From Chytriomyces cf. hyalinus JEL632 (taxonomy: Eukaryota > Chytridiomycota > Chytridiomycetes > Chytridiales > Chytriomycetaceae): a stretch of 64,000 nt of DNA. Shown here one piece after another: positions 1-13,444 of the stretch; within the stretch, counting starts at the first letter, position 1; each line of letters begins with the position of its first letter. The translations under genes and the position numbers were made by a program. The notes beneath the pieces are model-generated. The model was not told the DNA's origin, did no database searches, and worked only from the letters and a program-made list of their open reading frames with translations. The stretch spans positions 1-64,000 of the forward strand of contig JAIWWG010000103.1 in the NCBI GenBank assembly GCA_025435555.1, written 5' to 3'.

Positions 1-2
1 CA

Positions 3-1249
3 AGGCAGCGATCTAGAACCTCAGAAACAGCGGTGAGTAAGGGAGCCTCTAAACCAAACCCTTCTTCCGAAAAGGCGACACGCTCAAAAAGCAAAGACGC
101 AAACAACGCCAAGGAACGAAACAACGCTGCTCCACATGATATCAGCGACAAAAAGATTCCGATGGCGAGAAAGTCTGTGCGCGCGAGTATTTCAAAGGCG
201 GATGAAATTCGCAAAAATGAAGCGCCCGTCTCAAAGTCTCCATCAAAGGCGGAAGCGTCTGAGGCAGAGAAAAATGATGCCCGAAGATCGAGCCGGGGGT
301 CAAGAAAATCGGGAGGAATTCCTGCTGCGTTTGAGATTGATTTTCCAGCTGCGACGGCGGCGGCTGCAGCTGAGCAAGACAAGCGTGGAAGAAACGGAAA
401 AAGAGCGAGTGAAACAAAGGTTGAGAGTGAAGCGCCGAAAAAGAAGCGTGCTGCGAGCGTGAAAATCTCTCCGGAAGAAGCTGTTATTGCTGAGAAGCAT
501 TCGACTGTGTCACCTGTGGCGGCAACAGCAGAACCTGCGCTTACTGTCCATGCTGTGACTGAGCTTGTTCAGGATGCCTTGAAGGACGAAAAAGAAGCAT
601 GGGCGAGTGAAGTTAGTGATATTTTGGAGGGTAGTTTATTGAGCAGCAAGGTGAAGGAAATGATTGAGGGGCAGTTAGATAACAGGATCGAAAAGATTGT
701 CAAAATGCATGTTGAATCCATCATCAAAGATTCCATCAAAAAGGAGCTGGAACTTCAACTTGTTTCCATGAAGACGGAGATGAAGGACGCCATTCGTGAA
801 ATTGCTGAAACCGAGGCTTCGAAACGAACAGATGTGCCGAATGCGGAGGCTGAATTTTTAGCTGACGTTGACATGGTGAGGATGATTGGTTCTGCATATG
901 GAGTCATGAAAACTTATTAGAATTGTAGAGTGCTGCTGAGCCTTTGCAATCTGTTCCGGAAAACGATGATTCCGTGCCCGAGACACCAGCAGAGGAAATC
1001 CCCGAATTGGAGGAGACAGTCCAGCAAGAGGAAGCCGAAAATAACGAAACCGAATTAGACCAAGGCGGCAGCAATCAAGTTGCAGAAGACGAACAGAATG
1101 AGGAGACCGTGGAGAAAACCTCGACTGACGGAGCGCAGGTATTTCATTTTATCAACCAACAACGTTCTATTTTGTTACTGATCTGCCGTCTCCGCCAGAA
1201 TGAAGGCGAATCGACCCCAGAAGCTGCTGGCGTCACGGAAATGTGTTGA
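3..1249 (+). CDS. Lys/Glu-rich disordered protein, 5'-partial
   Basis: This is the 3' part of a gene that enters from the left edge. The frame is open from base 3 and the GTG at 33 is not a convincing start. Exons read 3-875, 929-1138 and 1199-1249, all phase 0 with GT/AG introns, ending in TGA. The product is low complexity: a Ser/Lys/Arg-rich N-terminal half with basic stretches such as PKKKR that could act as nuclear signals, an Ala run, a charged probable helical or coiled-coil segment (roughly residues 180-280), then an acidic Glu/Gln-rich tail. No family is recognised. It ends only 190 bp before the Clr2-like gene on the same strand. It might instead be 5' exons of that gene, but the stop, the AATAAA-like sequence near 1290 and the good ATG at 1439 favour two genes. 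Confidence 0.55.
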
Positions 1250-1438
1250 TAAATTAACTTGTTTTTATCGAGCGCTGCTGCGACCGAGCAATGAATAAAT
1301 TTTGGGATTAACTGGATCGCGTCCAGACCAAGCACTTTTATTGATGCGTTCCCGAGAGTTTCAGGGATGGATGGTGGAACTACTTGTGCGATTTTGTTAT
1401 TCTCTAAATAAATATTTATCGTTTAGTGACCGCTCAGA

Positions 1439-4400
1439 ATGTCGAACACACGGCTTCCCGTGCCCAAGTCAGACAGCAACTTAAAGCAAGCACCGCAGAT
1501 AGAATCTGGGACACTTGAGAAACCAGGATCGACTCGGTACGAGTCCTTTTTGGATAAGGTGTGTTTATGCGGACAGCAAACAACAATCATCCCATTCAAC
1601 ATCCAACCAACCATCTCAAACTCAAAAAGTGCTCGGCCGAACTCCTCGCCTGGCACCAGAAAACGCAACCTTTCGTGCATTACCACGGGAAGGCGAAACT
1701 TGCGACTCTTCCCGAAGGTTACTTTCTTGTGCATGTCCCTCGGGTTCATCAGAAGTCGGGAGATTCGTATCTTTATGGACACCCGAGTGGCAGGTGCGTG
1801 TTGTGAAAAATCATCACCCCCATATTTTTCTCACACAAGTTGACCTCTGGCCCATTTCTGTATTCTTAGGAAATTCAGGTCGGCAGTAAAATTCGCCGTC
1901 CATCTTTTGTATCTTGCTGGGGATGCACGTGGTACCTGCTCGTGCGAACTGTGTTCGGGAAGGAATCGCGATTCCGATCGTCGGTCCAATGCATCTTCAG
2001 CCGAGATGCATGGGGAGGATTTCAGATCCGGGGCAGGTATTGTATTTGTTTGACATTTCATCTGCGCATTCATCACTGTTACGTTTGCCTTTTTTAAGCA
2101 TTGGATACAGACTAATTGGATACTTTCTATTTTATGATTTACCTGCGCTCGGTGGTTATTTTAGGCAGCAGTAAGAGGGCCAAGCCAGATGTGCATTTTG
2201 CTCAAAGCGACACAACAGTTCCAAAGAGCAGAATAAAAAGGAACGCGTCCAGTGCATCCAGCCGGCCGAACTCGGCTGACAATTCTGGACAGATATCCTG
2301 GCATGCGAGTCCTCGTTCGAGCAAACCCTCCCTCGCGCTTTCAAACACGCCGTATTTTGAAGGAGCGACTGGAAGCGCAGGTTTTGCTTCTCTGAAGGCA
2401 TGTTTTTTTGGGGGGGATCTATTAACGCAGAAAACTATCCTTCTTGGCAGCGAACGGCTCTTCCAGGCTGAAAAGTTATCAAAGATCGATAAACTTGAAC
2501 CAGCGGTCGCACCACTCCGAAAAATACAATACTTCACAAATTCATCTTGGCATGGAATCGAATTCAAGGCATCATCAGCAACCAGAACAATTTACGAAAA
2601 TATACGAATCGGTCCCTCGTAAAGCCAAAATTCTTCCTCCTGAGCCAGATGACTCCCAATTCCTGCATCGCGAGCACGCGGAAGATGTTTTTCAAGTGGT
2701 TGACGACTCGGCATCCTCGAGATCGAGTAGTCGTGACAGGCGGACGCGATATGGAAATGATAAGCCGCAGGAACAGCCGTCTCCAGTGGGTTCGAATAGT
2801 GAATGGGCGGAAGAATTGGTTGATGAAGGGTCAACACAACCGCCAGCGCAATATCCCGCCAACGAAGTCGTTGATCTGACAATCGGTGCAAGCAGCCCAG
2901 ATCGGGAATCAAAAAAGACGTTTGAAACAAAGAAGAGGCCTTTTACAGACCTATCAGCGCCTGTCGAGACTCAGTCAAATCCCAAGAAACTCTTCAATAT
3001 TATTGCCTTGAATAAGCCGTTGACCTCGATTTGTTCCGAGGCGAATAGAACCAAAAGATCGGTTGATGGTTTCGCTCTTGAAAAGCCGAGGAGCAGATTT
3101 TCGGAACCTGATCGGGAAACTTCAACTATTGCTGATGTTCTGATCGACTTGACCGACTTCTCCGAGAGTTTCAATGAAGTGCCTTCAAAAACCCAATTGA
3201 GTGGCGTGAACGATAGGCCATCTGCACAAAAAGATGTCCGTCCAGACTCCGCATCAAATCGCTCCGCGTCCAAAAGAGTGGACATGATGAAATCGTATGA
3301 TGCTTTCACAGATGGCTTTGACGAATCAGAAGCGAGTGCGAACAAGAATTTGAATGACCAGCAGCCCCGGCGGAATGACGCACCCCGCAATAAGGAAAAG
3401 CCACAGCGCAATGATCAGGAGTCTCCGGAGTACGCCCCTTCAGCTCAGCGACAGCGCCTGAATAGTCTGTCATCGGAGGGAATAACAACGAATAAGCGTC
3501 GAGCACCCTTGGCACGAAAAAGTGCAAAAGAAGAAATTGCGCCACCATACTCTTCTCATCCCTCCGCCAACGAAACCGGTTCAACATCTCGGCCACATAA
3601 TACAGCTTCAAAAGTCAGCAATTTTGAATCCGAATCGCGACATGGGTCAGATTTGTCAAATGTTAATTTGAGGGAAGGCGCCATTGAGCCACAAGAAAAA
3701 ACAATTCCAGTGTGGGAAAGACGGCAACCTTCTATTCTAAAGGAGCGGCCACCACAGCATCCTGAGTTGACGAAAAAAAAGGCGACTCCTCACGAATCTC
3801 ACAATGCAAGCCAAAGTTCTCCACAGCAAATCCAGAAACCTTTGCCGGCTCGAGGAACTTCTTTTAAGCGCGAGAACTATTTCTTTAAGCCAACTCTGCA
3901 TGCATATGATCTCTGTTGGATTCGCGTGTTTGCTATCACGAATAAGCCGTATTTTGGTGGAAACAAGCTGGGCCAACCGATTCACTGGCCGTGTATCGTG
4001 CGTCGAGTGCTCAAAGAGTATTCACGGCTGTCGTCGACACCTAATGCAGTGCAGTCGCCCACAGATGATGGCATAATTCGGGCTTTCCGTGGGAATACAC
4101 TTTGGGTCAACGAACGGGATGATGCGTCGGTGCGTATTACTGGCGAAGATGCTGGGCGGTACATGAAAGTGAAACCATCCGTCCCAGCTCAAGTCGTGGC
4201 TTTGTATGAAATCGAGCTCCTCGGCCTCGATGATGCCTGTGGCATTCTTGTGGAAGGGCGGATGCTTGAGGCGTACCTGCAACTCAAAGTCATGGGCCCG
4301 TTTCCGCAAAACTACTCTTTTGTTATACCATCTGTCCGGGAATGTTTGATCGTCAAGTACATACGCGGGCTGCGGCATGCATTTGGGGTATCGCAGTCAC

Positions 4401-5044
4401 GGCTGAATGTGATAGGGCTGCAGAAAAAAGCTGCAATGATGGCGACACAAGTACCGAAAATGCCGTTCCGTGAAGCGACTGGGGACAACCTGTTGATAAA
4501 TTTGAAAGACAAATCGTGGTTTGGAGTTTTGTGCGGCGCAGAGATGATCCATTGTGGAGATATTGTGCGCGTAAAGACTGAGTCATGCGTTGTGACGGAT
4601 GTATTTACTGCTAAAAAGGGAGCCCGAGTGGAGGATTTGATGCTGGATTCTTCCATTTGTGGTTACGGATGCGGAGGTTGGGTATTGCCTGATGGAGAAA
4701 TGCTCATGGAGGTAGTGCGAGTAGAGTTTAAAGAAGGAGATGTACAGTCGTTGAAGCTATTCGGATACCTTTGCTATTTGGATCGTGTCGCAACTGGAGA
4801 TGACGGAGCGGCGAAATTTCAAGTGAAACGGGGCTGGTTTTTGAAAAATGATGATCCTGCGGATGGAACAAACAGGACTGGTCAGTCCAGCAGCTGTGTG
4901 CAGTTCATCACTGTCCCGTGTGTTGGTGGGGTAGTTGGTAAACTGAGTGGGAGGCCGAGGGCAGCGGGACAGGGGAGCATTTTACCAGTCGATGGAACTT
5001 GTTTGACTGTTGGGATTGGACTCGACTGGTCTTGCGTGGGTTAG
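1439..5044 (+). CDS. Clr2-like transcription-silencing protein (paralogue 1)
   Basis: Exons are 1439-1558, 1630-1793, 1870-2036, 2165-about 2401 and about 2451-5044; with these joins the frame closes at 1093 aa. The N-terminal domain (about residues 55-125) reads LPEGY, YLYGHPSGRKFRS, then HLLYL and a CSCELCSG knuckle. This is the pattern I know for the MBD-like Clr2 'transil' domain. A disordered Ser-rich linker of several hundred residues follows. The C-terminal region holds a second Clr2-type module (WIRV, HWPCIVRRV, YEIELLGLDD). In fission yeast Clr2 joins Clr1, Clr3 and Mit1 in the SHREC complex, which deacetylates and remodels heterochromatin; a nuclear silencing role here is inferred from family. 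The 2402-2450 intron is the least certain join. A paralogue with the same two modules lies at 10055-13183 on the other strand. Confidence 0.8.
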
Positions 5045-5161
5045 CAAGGCCACATCGCTCTCTGTATTATGATAAAAGCGACCCATTTTGTCGATGTTTG
5101 GTGGCTGGTTCAAACAAACGCAAATTGAAGTCTCAATTCATCAGACACAACTCTCACAGAA

Positions 5162-6801
5162 ATGTCGCTCAAACTCAAGCTCCAACGCAGCCTCTCCTCT
5201 TCGTCCGAGAGGCCCCTCGAACGCAGTGACAGCATCTCATCTGCCGCTACCGTCAATGTTAACAATGCCACTCTCTCCCGCTCCAACACGGATCTGTACA
5301 ACGTGACGCCAACGGACTTGGTTGTTGACGGAGAGAACAACACTGCCGCCCTCGGTCTTGCTCTTGACCCCGCCGATGTTCTGACGGACAGAACCCGTGG
5401 CTGGGCTGCTCTTATCCGGGTGTTGATCCACCACTTTGATAGACTGGCTGATGCCGAGAAGGCTCAGGCAAGATCGCACGCTGCGAATGCAAAGGTACTC
5501 ACTTTGATGGATCATATGTCATGCATGACTTGTGCATGGCTCACTGGGGTTCGTCCATCTCCTTCATGCTTACTCAACCCATCTCTGTCTCTCTCCACTC
5601 CAACAGGAATGGGCGCTTCCATCCCCTGTCCGCCAGCTTGCGTTCACGGACACATCTGCCGTGAATGCCATCTCCGCCATCTTGAAGGCGGACGCCACAG
5701 CCCTCGCTTCCCAATACGCCGCTATTCAAAAGTCCCTCGAAAATCAGACAATCACGGCTCTCGACGGCATCAGAAAGACTCTCAAGAAGAAGCTGGATGT
5801 GCTTGAAAAGGAGCAGAAGGTGATTTCTACCAGAACTTGGTATTAAAAATATATGTGCACCGGAATTTCTCACTCTTGATGCGTTTCAGGAACGCAACCG
5901 CGAAAGACTCAAGGACAAGGAAATCATTGTCAAGGCAAAAGAGGTCCTCACTAAAGCAATTTCCTTTGCCCTTCGTCCAGGAACCGATGCCCACCGTTAC
6001 AGCGACCCATGGCTCGCAAACATGGAAGTAAAGCGCAAGCTGGCCCAGGCCAAAGTCAAGCACGCTGCCCGCAACCAGAAACTCGTCGAAACGAAGGCAG
6101 ATTTCAAAGTGTTTGAGGCAAACTTGATTCGCGAGTTGAAAGTGGCCTTGATTGGGGTTGGCACGATTTCCGAAATTCAAAGCCACCGCGCCGCGCATGC
6201 ACAAGAAATTGAGGCTGTTTTGGGACAATTGGACGCTGAAAAGGAGTGGGAAAGTTTCTGCATTAACCGGTTGAACAAGAGTGGAGGTCCTGCCATGTTT
6301 GAAACGGACGGGTATGAAGGATTTGATGATCCGCTGGTGGGTGTCATCCACGAAGGTCTCCTGAGCAGAAAAAGCAAAGGCTTGATCAAGTCCTACAAGG
6401 AGCACTATTATGTCGTGACTGCCGGTGGATACCTGCACGAATTCAAGAAGGAGAAACCCCACCCTGAACGTGGTGAAACTGTCGATCCAGATGACACGAT
6501 TTACCTGGGACACTGCTCTCTAGACCCGCTTGGCACGCAAGACCGTAAGCCAGAGGAATTCATCCTGACTGAGAAGAACGAAGACGGGAAAATGTTCCAG
6601 CGGTCGTCCCACGTGTACAAGTACATTGGATCTTCGATTGCGATTACGAAGCAGTTTTACGACGCTATTTCTTCTGTGTCGAAAGTGACTCTGGGAGTTG
6701 TTGCGACTGGGTCTACAAACGCAGTGTTGGGACGGACATCGACTGTTGCGAAGGCGCAGCCGGAAACACCCCCAAAAAGTGATGACGCCAAATCCGTCTG
6801 A
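5162..6801 (+). CDS. SLM1/SLM2-like BAR-PH domain protein
   Basis: Three exons (5162-5494, 5607-5819, 5890-6801; all phase 0) give 485 aa. The N-terminus is Ser-rich. A long helical region (about residues 70-290) with Lys/Glu heptad-like stretches fits the F-BAR-like part of Slm proteins. A PH domain follows (about residues 315-430: VIHEGLLSRKSKGL, YYVVTAGGYLHEF, then the PEEFILTE strand), with a short Thr/Pro tail. Yeast Slm1/Slm2 bind PI(4,5)P2 at eisosomes and pass membrane stress to TORC2; that role is family knowledge. The start at 5162 gives the expected N-terminus and lies 118 bp after the preceding same-strand gene. The domain order and length match the family well. Confidence 0.8.
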
Positions 6802-7084
6802 TTTTCTGTGGATTTGTTTTCGTTTCGCTCTCTTTCAGTCTCTGTTGCACCTGCTCTTTGCCTTAAACTTTCTTCTCGTTCTTGTCTGTCATAAATCAAG
6901 TACATTGCGGGAGTATCCATAGACCGAAATCAAAGAATATAAAAATGGGAAGATTATGAGGTATTGTCAATCCAGCTGTAACTCGCGCTCCTTTTTTATC
7001 CCTGTTTCCTTCTTTGCAGACGCTTGAACTGCGGCAGTATAAAAGGGAGGTTTAACGCGCTTTCTCACTATAATTTGTCAGGCT

Positions 7085-9774
7085 TCACTCACGTAACTCT
7101 CGCAACCCGCGTCCAAAGTCCCGCATATTCATGAAACCAACCACCCAAGTGACGAGATTGATCAGCATCTGCACCATGCCTTGCACAACCACAAAAGCAA
7201 TCAACCTCACGTCTTAAGACTCCAAATAAGTTTAAAAAAAAACTCTTACAAAATAAAGCCAACGGTGTCCGCGTAATCTCATACTTTGGATCCGAATGCA
7301 CAGCCACGAGTCCATAAAACGCGGCGATAAAGTCCAAAAACATGATTGCAAGGAACGCGTACATCAAGTTTTTACTGCACCGACGAATGGCGCTCCATCC
7401 CAAAATGTAAGAACACGTGGCAACGATTGCGCCTGCGATGGCTGATGGGAGTAAAAAGTTTTTCGGCCCGGAAATTTGGCCGCTGTAGTCAGCGATTACA
7501 ACGGTTTGGTTCGTTGCGCCGAGGGTCCACGGAGTACTGAGCATGCGCTTGCGATCAGAGACTCCTTTGTCTGAGTAGTAGAATGCGGCAATCATTTGAG
7601 TTGCGAAACCGAGAGTGAAGAATATGTTGGCCTGTTGTGGTGGGGTTGTGTGAGAATATAATAAACTGCGTCAAAATGATCAGTTATGACCTTCAACAGT
7701 AGGATGAACAAGTGGTATCGAGTGATGATCCCTATTTGTTGTTGTTGTTGTGGTTTCCGGAGATGGAGACATGTTAAAGCTTGAGGGCAATTCCGAAGGT
7801 AAAAGGCTTACATTTCCTCGTTATGCTTGCCCCTTGAATTTGGTACAAACTCCAGCCGTATTCTATAACACCAATAAAATGAGTCCGACAATAAATTAAC
7901 GAAAACGCAACACCTTAAGCAGGAGCACCCCACCTTGATAGGTCTTAAACCCCAGAAATAGCCCAAACAAATTCCCCAAGCCGCTGACACCGACAATCAG
8001 AATCTCAATAACATACGAATTATCAAGCAGATAAATATTCTGCGCAAGTCTTTCTGTGATGCCCGCATCCAGCTGCCACGGGCACACGCCCAACAAGTTG
8101 AATTTGGCATTACCAGATTGCTGAATGAGGGTGCTGTTTGAAGCAATGTATGGGTATCCGCCGTCAGAGTACACGTCAAGGAAAGTGGTTGAGCACAGTT
8201 TGATGCGGTCGTTGATGTGGTTCATTTGGATGAAGGAGTAGGACAGGATTCCAATGTTGAATAACATGCACGCCACGACTTGCATCGTGTTTTTGTTCCA
8301 CGCCTGCCGCAAACCTTCATCAGAAGTCGCACGCAGAATAGAGAGAGTATATAAAGTTTTCAAACCGCATCAATCAGCCCCAAAGTCATGAATATTTCTG
8401 CAAGGATGAAAAGGCCGAAATAAGCCTTACGCAAAAGCTGTAAGCCAAATTGCAAACGCAGCGTCGAAAACGTGATAAAATGACTTACTAGAATGAACTC
8501 CGCGCTACCACTAGTCCTCCCCCAACTCACGTACAAAAATTTCCACACAGCCCAAAATATGTAACACTCCAAGCAACCAGATATTACGGCCTGCACCACG
8601 CCGTTAATGAGCATCAACTCACCCCATCCCAGACCCTTTTTCGTGTTGTTGGCTTTGATGGTATCGATCGCCTTCACAATTGCTTTGACAGCCTTTTTGT
8701 CCGTCAGCCTCCGTTCAAGATCTCTTTCACTGACGTTATCAAAACGAGCCACATCCGATTTGTTTGTTTTGACTGTTCCACTTCGCGTCAAGATGCTGTT
8801 TAGGTTTTTGGAGCTTTTCTCGCTGACTAGAACGCTGGCTCGGCCTCCTGAGAATAATGAGTAGCCATCTATTTCATTGGAAGCGAGGCTGTCCAAGCTC
8901 CGGCGCACTTCAAGATCGACAATGTCATCCTCCTCCGTCGGGTTTTCATCGGACTCCACTTCCGGGTGTGGGCGCAGATGTAGAAGATGTTTGATGCTTC
9001 CAGTTAAGCTCACTTTGTACGACTGCGGGCTTATTTTGTGCTTATGAAATTCCCAACTGTTTTCGGCGGCTTTATCTGGGGTGCCGAGGTTTATGGTCAA
9101 CAAAGAAAGGCAAAAGAGCCAGAACGCGTACCTATCTGTGCTTTCTGATACTTAATTGATCTTCCGGACATGAAAGATGCCGCGAATGAAGCATCGTCGT
9201 CTATAAGGTTTGGGTTCGTTACGCGAAGAATTGGTTTATGGATGGTCACTGGCTTTGCTCCATCACTGGAAAGCTCCAACGTCGAGTTTGAATTGATGGT
9301 TCCCATCATATTGACAGCCTCTGAAATGCGCACAATTTGGTTTGACTGAGATTTCTTCACGGACCGTTTCTTGGCCATCACACTGCCCACAAGCGACGCG
9401 AATGAAAGCGTGGATTTCGATGCGCGCCGCTCTTCACCAACTTCAGACAAGTTTGGTCCTACAGCGATGGTGTGGTTTCCATTGGATTTGAGACTGCGAG
9501 CGGGTTTGGGATCGCCAGGTTGAAGCGCGATTTCGCCGTTTGATTTGAAATTGTTGCTGCTGACGTTCTGTTTCGGCGAGTGTTGGAGAGAAAAGTTTGA
9601 AGCGCTGCCAGGCATGGTTCCTTGAGAGAGTCGCCGTTTGGAAAAGTCGTTGTCGGCAATTTCGTTTGCTGACGTGTTGGCTGCTCGGAGAGGACTTGCG
9701 GCGAAGCTGATGGGTCGTTTCGCGTTTTTTGAGTTTGTCAGCCTTCGAGGCACGGGCAGTGGCAAATCAGACAT
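7085..9774 (-). CDS. Multi-span membrane protein with disordered cytosolic N-terminus
   Basis: Five exons on the minus strand (9774-9132, 9075-8366, 8303-7914, 7631-7250, 7212-7085) join in phase to give 750 aa. The first ~370 residues are polar, Ser/Lys-rich and lack a signal peptide. After a motif KGLGWGELMLINGVV the chain becomes strongly hydrophobic with about seven to eight segments, for example GVVQAVISGCLECYIFW, MQVVACMLFNIGILSY, IEILIVGVSGLGNLFGLFLG, LMYAFLAIMFLDFIAAF and LIAFVVVQGMVQMLINLVTW. A loop between segments 3 and 4 has two Cys residues and is probably extracytosolic. The topology is receptor- or channel-like, but I do not recognise a family and assign no function. It is convergent with the SLM1-like gene. 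Confidence 0.7.
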
Positions 9775-10054
9775 TCGGTGGAGCTAATGCGAGAGAGAGT
9801 GGGTATCGGTGTGTTGTTGTGGCGAGGTGATGATATTTGCTTGTCTGACTGAGTCTTGAGATTCAACTGGCCTTCTTGAGTAGTTACGCGTGGTAAGCTT
9901 GATGGCGTGGGTGATGGTCGTTCACGAAGTTGGATCAAAAAGAGAGATTTTCAAAGAACTGACAATCCTTAAGGTTTATTTCGGTGCGATTTATCACGAT
10001 TATATTTATACACAGGTGAACGCCAGCATAAATAAAACACCCACAGCAAGACAG

Positions 10055-13000
10055 CTAATCCGATTGGTGCGCTTTCGCCTCATTCAGACTTTTCACGTAC
10101 AACTCATACACAAGACTCACATTTCCTGATCCATCCAAATGCTTGAATTCCACCGACTCCTCCCAATCCAACCCATCTAAGCCCAGGACATACTGACCAG
10201 GAACATGAATCTCATCAGCGGTTTTCAGAAATCTGCCCTCCATAAAGATGGGAAACTCTGGAAACCCAAAAAGCTCAATCTCATATGCGATATTCCCGCT
10301 CTGGCAGGCTTTGACAGTTCCATAATCCGAATCCTCAAACTGGCTCAACGCAAGCATATCGTCTCCTAAATCGTCAATCACAATTGGGTCTTCCCATATC
10401 CGGCAGGCTGGATCAGCGTCAACAAGTTCTTGGACATTATGGCGGACACACTTCACAATCGCAGGCCAACTGACGGATTTGTGAACGAAGGGTTTCATGT
10501 CCAGTTCAATGCTTTTTGAAGGTCCATTCGCTGGCTTCACATTCGCAATCAAATTGAAATTCCTGGACATTGGACTGATCACTGCTGGCGTCCACACCAT
10601 TTGACCCGCGGAGAATGTGTGCTGCGCGTGAGCAACGGAATTGAGAACAGCAGCTTCAATCATCCTCGTGGGAACTGGAGCGTAATCGCTATTCAAGATG
10701 CCCTTCAAAACGTTCAATGCATTTCGTGCAAAGTCTTCTTGAATCTCGGGAAGACGCGGTTTCTCAGGCACAATGTTGATGAGCTCAGCTGCTCTGGTTT
10801 CATTCGAAGTTTCCGCAGATTCCAGATTGATTGCTTGAAACGTTTCGAGAAAGAACGAGTTTTGAATTCCAGTATCTTGAACGTCCGAACCAATTCCTGC
10901 CTGATGATTTTCTTCGTTCGAAAGTGGCTTGGTCGGGGGGATCGGCTCAGTCGTCCTTCCACCAACTGAGCTGCCAACATTCAAGATTAAATTAGCTTGC
11001 TCTTTGGATGACATGCTAACGACTGAAGGAGTTCCTAGTGGACTTGACGGATTTGACGGCGCTGGAAGAAACGTTGGACCAGTCGCCGAATCTACGGTGG
11101 AAGTTTCGACAAATAAACTACGCTCGCCGCTGTGTTTAGTTTCACCAAACATTGGAGCAGACCAAGCTTGGCTTTCTTTCATGGTGACAGATGCCAAAAG
11201 GGCTGCAGAAGCTGTTTGGGTAAAATCCATTTTGACCTTTTTTCGATCACCGCCAGAAAATTCACCAGGCCGTTTTCCGTGCTCGATTCCACGATCATCA
11301 CTCCGTCGCACAGGCAATGAAACGCTTCCTGCGCTGTCAGTGGAGGGATTTCGCGATGGCATCATTGGTTCTCCGGTCTGTGAATTGGATACGGCTTTTT
11401 CTGGTCTGGAATCAATTACAGGCACGCTATAGTTCTCAGAATGCGTTGCTGTAAATGCTGGGTTGCTTCCTTCAGCTGCCTTCTTTGCATCTTCCTGCTC
11501 CTTCATCAAGCGCTTCTTTTGCCGCTTTAGCGCAACCCGATAACAAGAATCACAAAGTTCAAAGGACTCAAGGTGCCTCCAGAATGCTGAAATTGTCGTT
11601 TTGCATTTCGCGCAGGATCTGGCGACTGCGCTGACTGGCGGCATTTCGTCCCTTCGAACCACAATTGCCCGTTGAGCGCCTGAATACTGATCAGTCGAAG
11701 CGCTCTTTGATTCTGATGACGATTTCAATGGACTGAGTGATGTTTTGGTATCAGTTGCGGATGGTGTAGTTGCGGTGCTGGATGTTGACGCGATTGCGGT
11801 CGTATGCTCACTCCAGGCATCTTTCCCTTCAGTTGACTGCCGAACAATATTCATGTGTTTAAGATTGACCGAGTATTTTTTTATGATCTGTGGTGATGAC
11901 AGTGCTGAAACCAGTATTCAATGATTATGACAGTCTTAAAAAATTACACTGACAAACCGTTCGCAGAGGATGAAGAAGGTACAAGAGGCGCAATTTGAAT
12001 TTCGGACTCAGTTGATGACATCAACTTTTCATGCGCTTCATCGGGAATTGATTCGCTCTCATTATTCGATTCCAGCCGTGGTTGCGAAATCTGAGCAAGG
12101 TCAGCGATAGTTTCACTTTTGATGCATGACACAGCAGGAACCGCTTCTTTATATTTCAGATCCGTTTCTCGCTCAGTTGCTGGTTTGATTGGAAGTTCCG
12201 TTGGCAGGCTTTCGTTTGATTTTGAACGATAAATTTGAGACAGGGGTATCGCATCTTCTTGATCGCTGTCCATTTCGGTCGAGTTTTGTGCATCAGCTTT
12301 TTCCAATGCTGCCGCGGCGGTTGCACCTTTTTTATCGCTCTTGATTTCAATCGCTGTTTCTGGGGGAGCCGACGATGAAGGAGCAACTTCTTCATTTGAC
12401 AGAACAAATTAAAACATGTCATTCATAAACTGAAAAGCTACGATCATACCTTCACTGGATTTCGATGCCATTGACGGGGAAACTGATGTCACAGAATATT
12501 TCATCGGGCCATCATTCGCTGCTTCTTTGGACTGTAGCACCTTTTTTTGTCGGATAATACGCCGCATCTTTTCGATGCTGGATAGTGGAGCCTTTGTTGA
12601 TGATGCGGGTGTGTCTGATGTCCCTGACGATGGCGCACTTGATGAACTTGATTTTGAAGATTTTTTACTGCAGCATACGCACTGGCAGACGTGCTCGGGC
12701 TGCTGCTGTTTCAGCATAAGATGGAACAGGTGGTGTGAGAACTCCCTTCGGCTGGTGGTGTTGAAAGCCGGGTAAGGGAAGGACAGTGGAGACGAATGCG
12801 AACGCTTAACTAACCTTCTGAACTTTCCTCCTGAAGGGTGCCCATAGATGTACTTATCATTTGTTTTTGAGGATTTATTGCCGCGCTTTGTTTTGAACGT
12901 CTTGTAACCGGCGGGAAGTGAGGAGAACATGGCGCCCGTTTCGATAAGCCGCATTTCTTGTTTGAGAGCAGGTTCGGTCGCAAGAAGTGTTAAGATCTGT

Positions 13001-13183
13001 GTTGCGTTTTGCGTATGGAAAGGTGGTTTAGTATGTGTGTGTAGTTGCTGATGTGTTCAGACTTACTTCTTTCGCCAGTCCTTCGATCCATGAGCTCTCT
13101 TCCTCAGGAGTTAGATTCAAAAGCGTCAATGACTCCTCTGAGGGGAGTTCTCCAGCGTCTGAGGGCGGCGTTGTGAGATGCAT
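10055..13183 (-). CDS. Clr2-like protein with GATA-like zinc finger (paralogue 2)
   Basis: Five exons (13183-13067, 12996-12815, 12751-12450, 12389-11950, 11836-10055) close to exactly 940 aa. The N-terminal MBD-like Clr2 domain reads LPAGYKTF, YIYGHPSGGKFRS, HHLFHLML and CQCVCCSKK, and an intron falls inside the GHPSG-KFRS stretch as in paralogue 1. A Ser-rich linker follows. Next comes a four-Cys finger, CAKC-x16-CDSC with an internal FWR, spaced like a GATA finger but without its usual Gly-Leu turn. The C-terminal Clr2-type module (QMVWTPAV, SWPAIVKCVRHN, YEIELFGFPEF) matches paralogue 1. The expected role is heterochromatin silencing; the finger could add DNA or protein contacts. Its 5' end faces the dioxygenase gene across 261 bp. 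Confidence 0.8.
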
Positions 13184-13444
13184 TCCAGATTGGATTTGCC
13201 TTTAATATATTTGACAACCACAAAATCCATGAAACCACTCTTTGCAACCACCAGACAAGAGCTGTAAGTGACGAATCACATTTGAAGTATGCGGAAGGAA
13301 CTTGTCACAGCACACCCACTGACTCGACACCATCCCATCCAACCCCCCCAGCTGCGAGTACGCGCCCTTCTTCCGCAGCTACCAGAGCGGGGTTCATACC
13401 ACAGACGGCGTATGTGTGGGTGAGACGGCCCGTGTGAAACGATT
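13184..13444. promoter_or_regulatory. Shared divergent promoter region
   Basis: These 261 bp separate the ATG of the Clr2-like paralogue 2 (minus) from the ATG of the AlkB-like dioxygenase (plus). The stretch must carry both 5'UTRs and both promoters, so the two genes may be co-regulated. No known operator is recognised by eye. A short C-rich run sits near 13336-13350. Confidence 0.5.
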
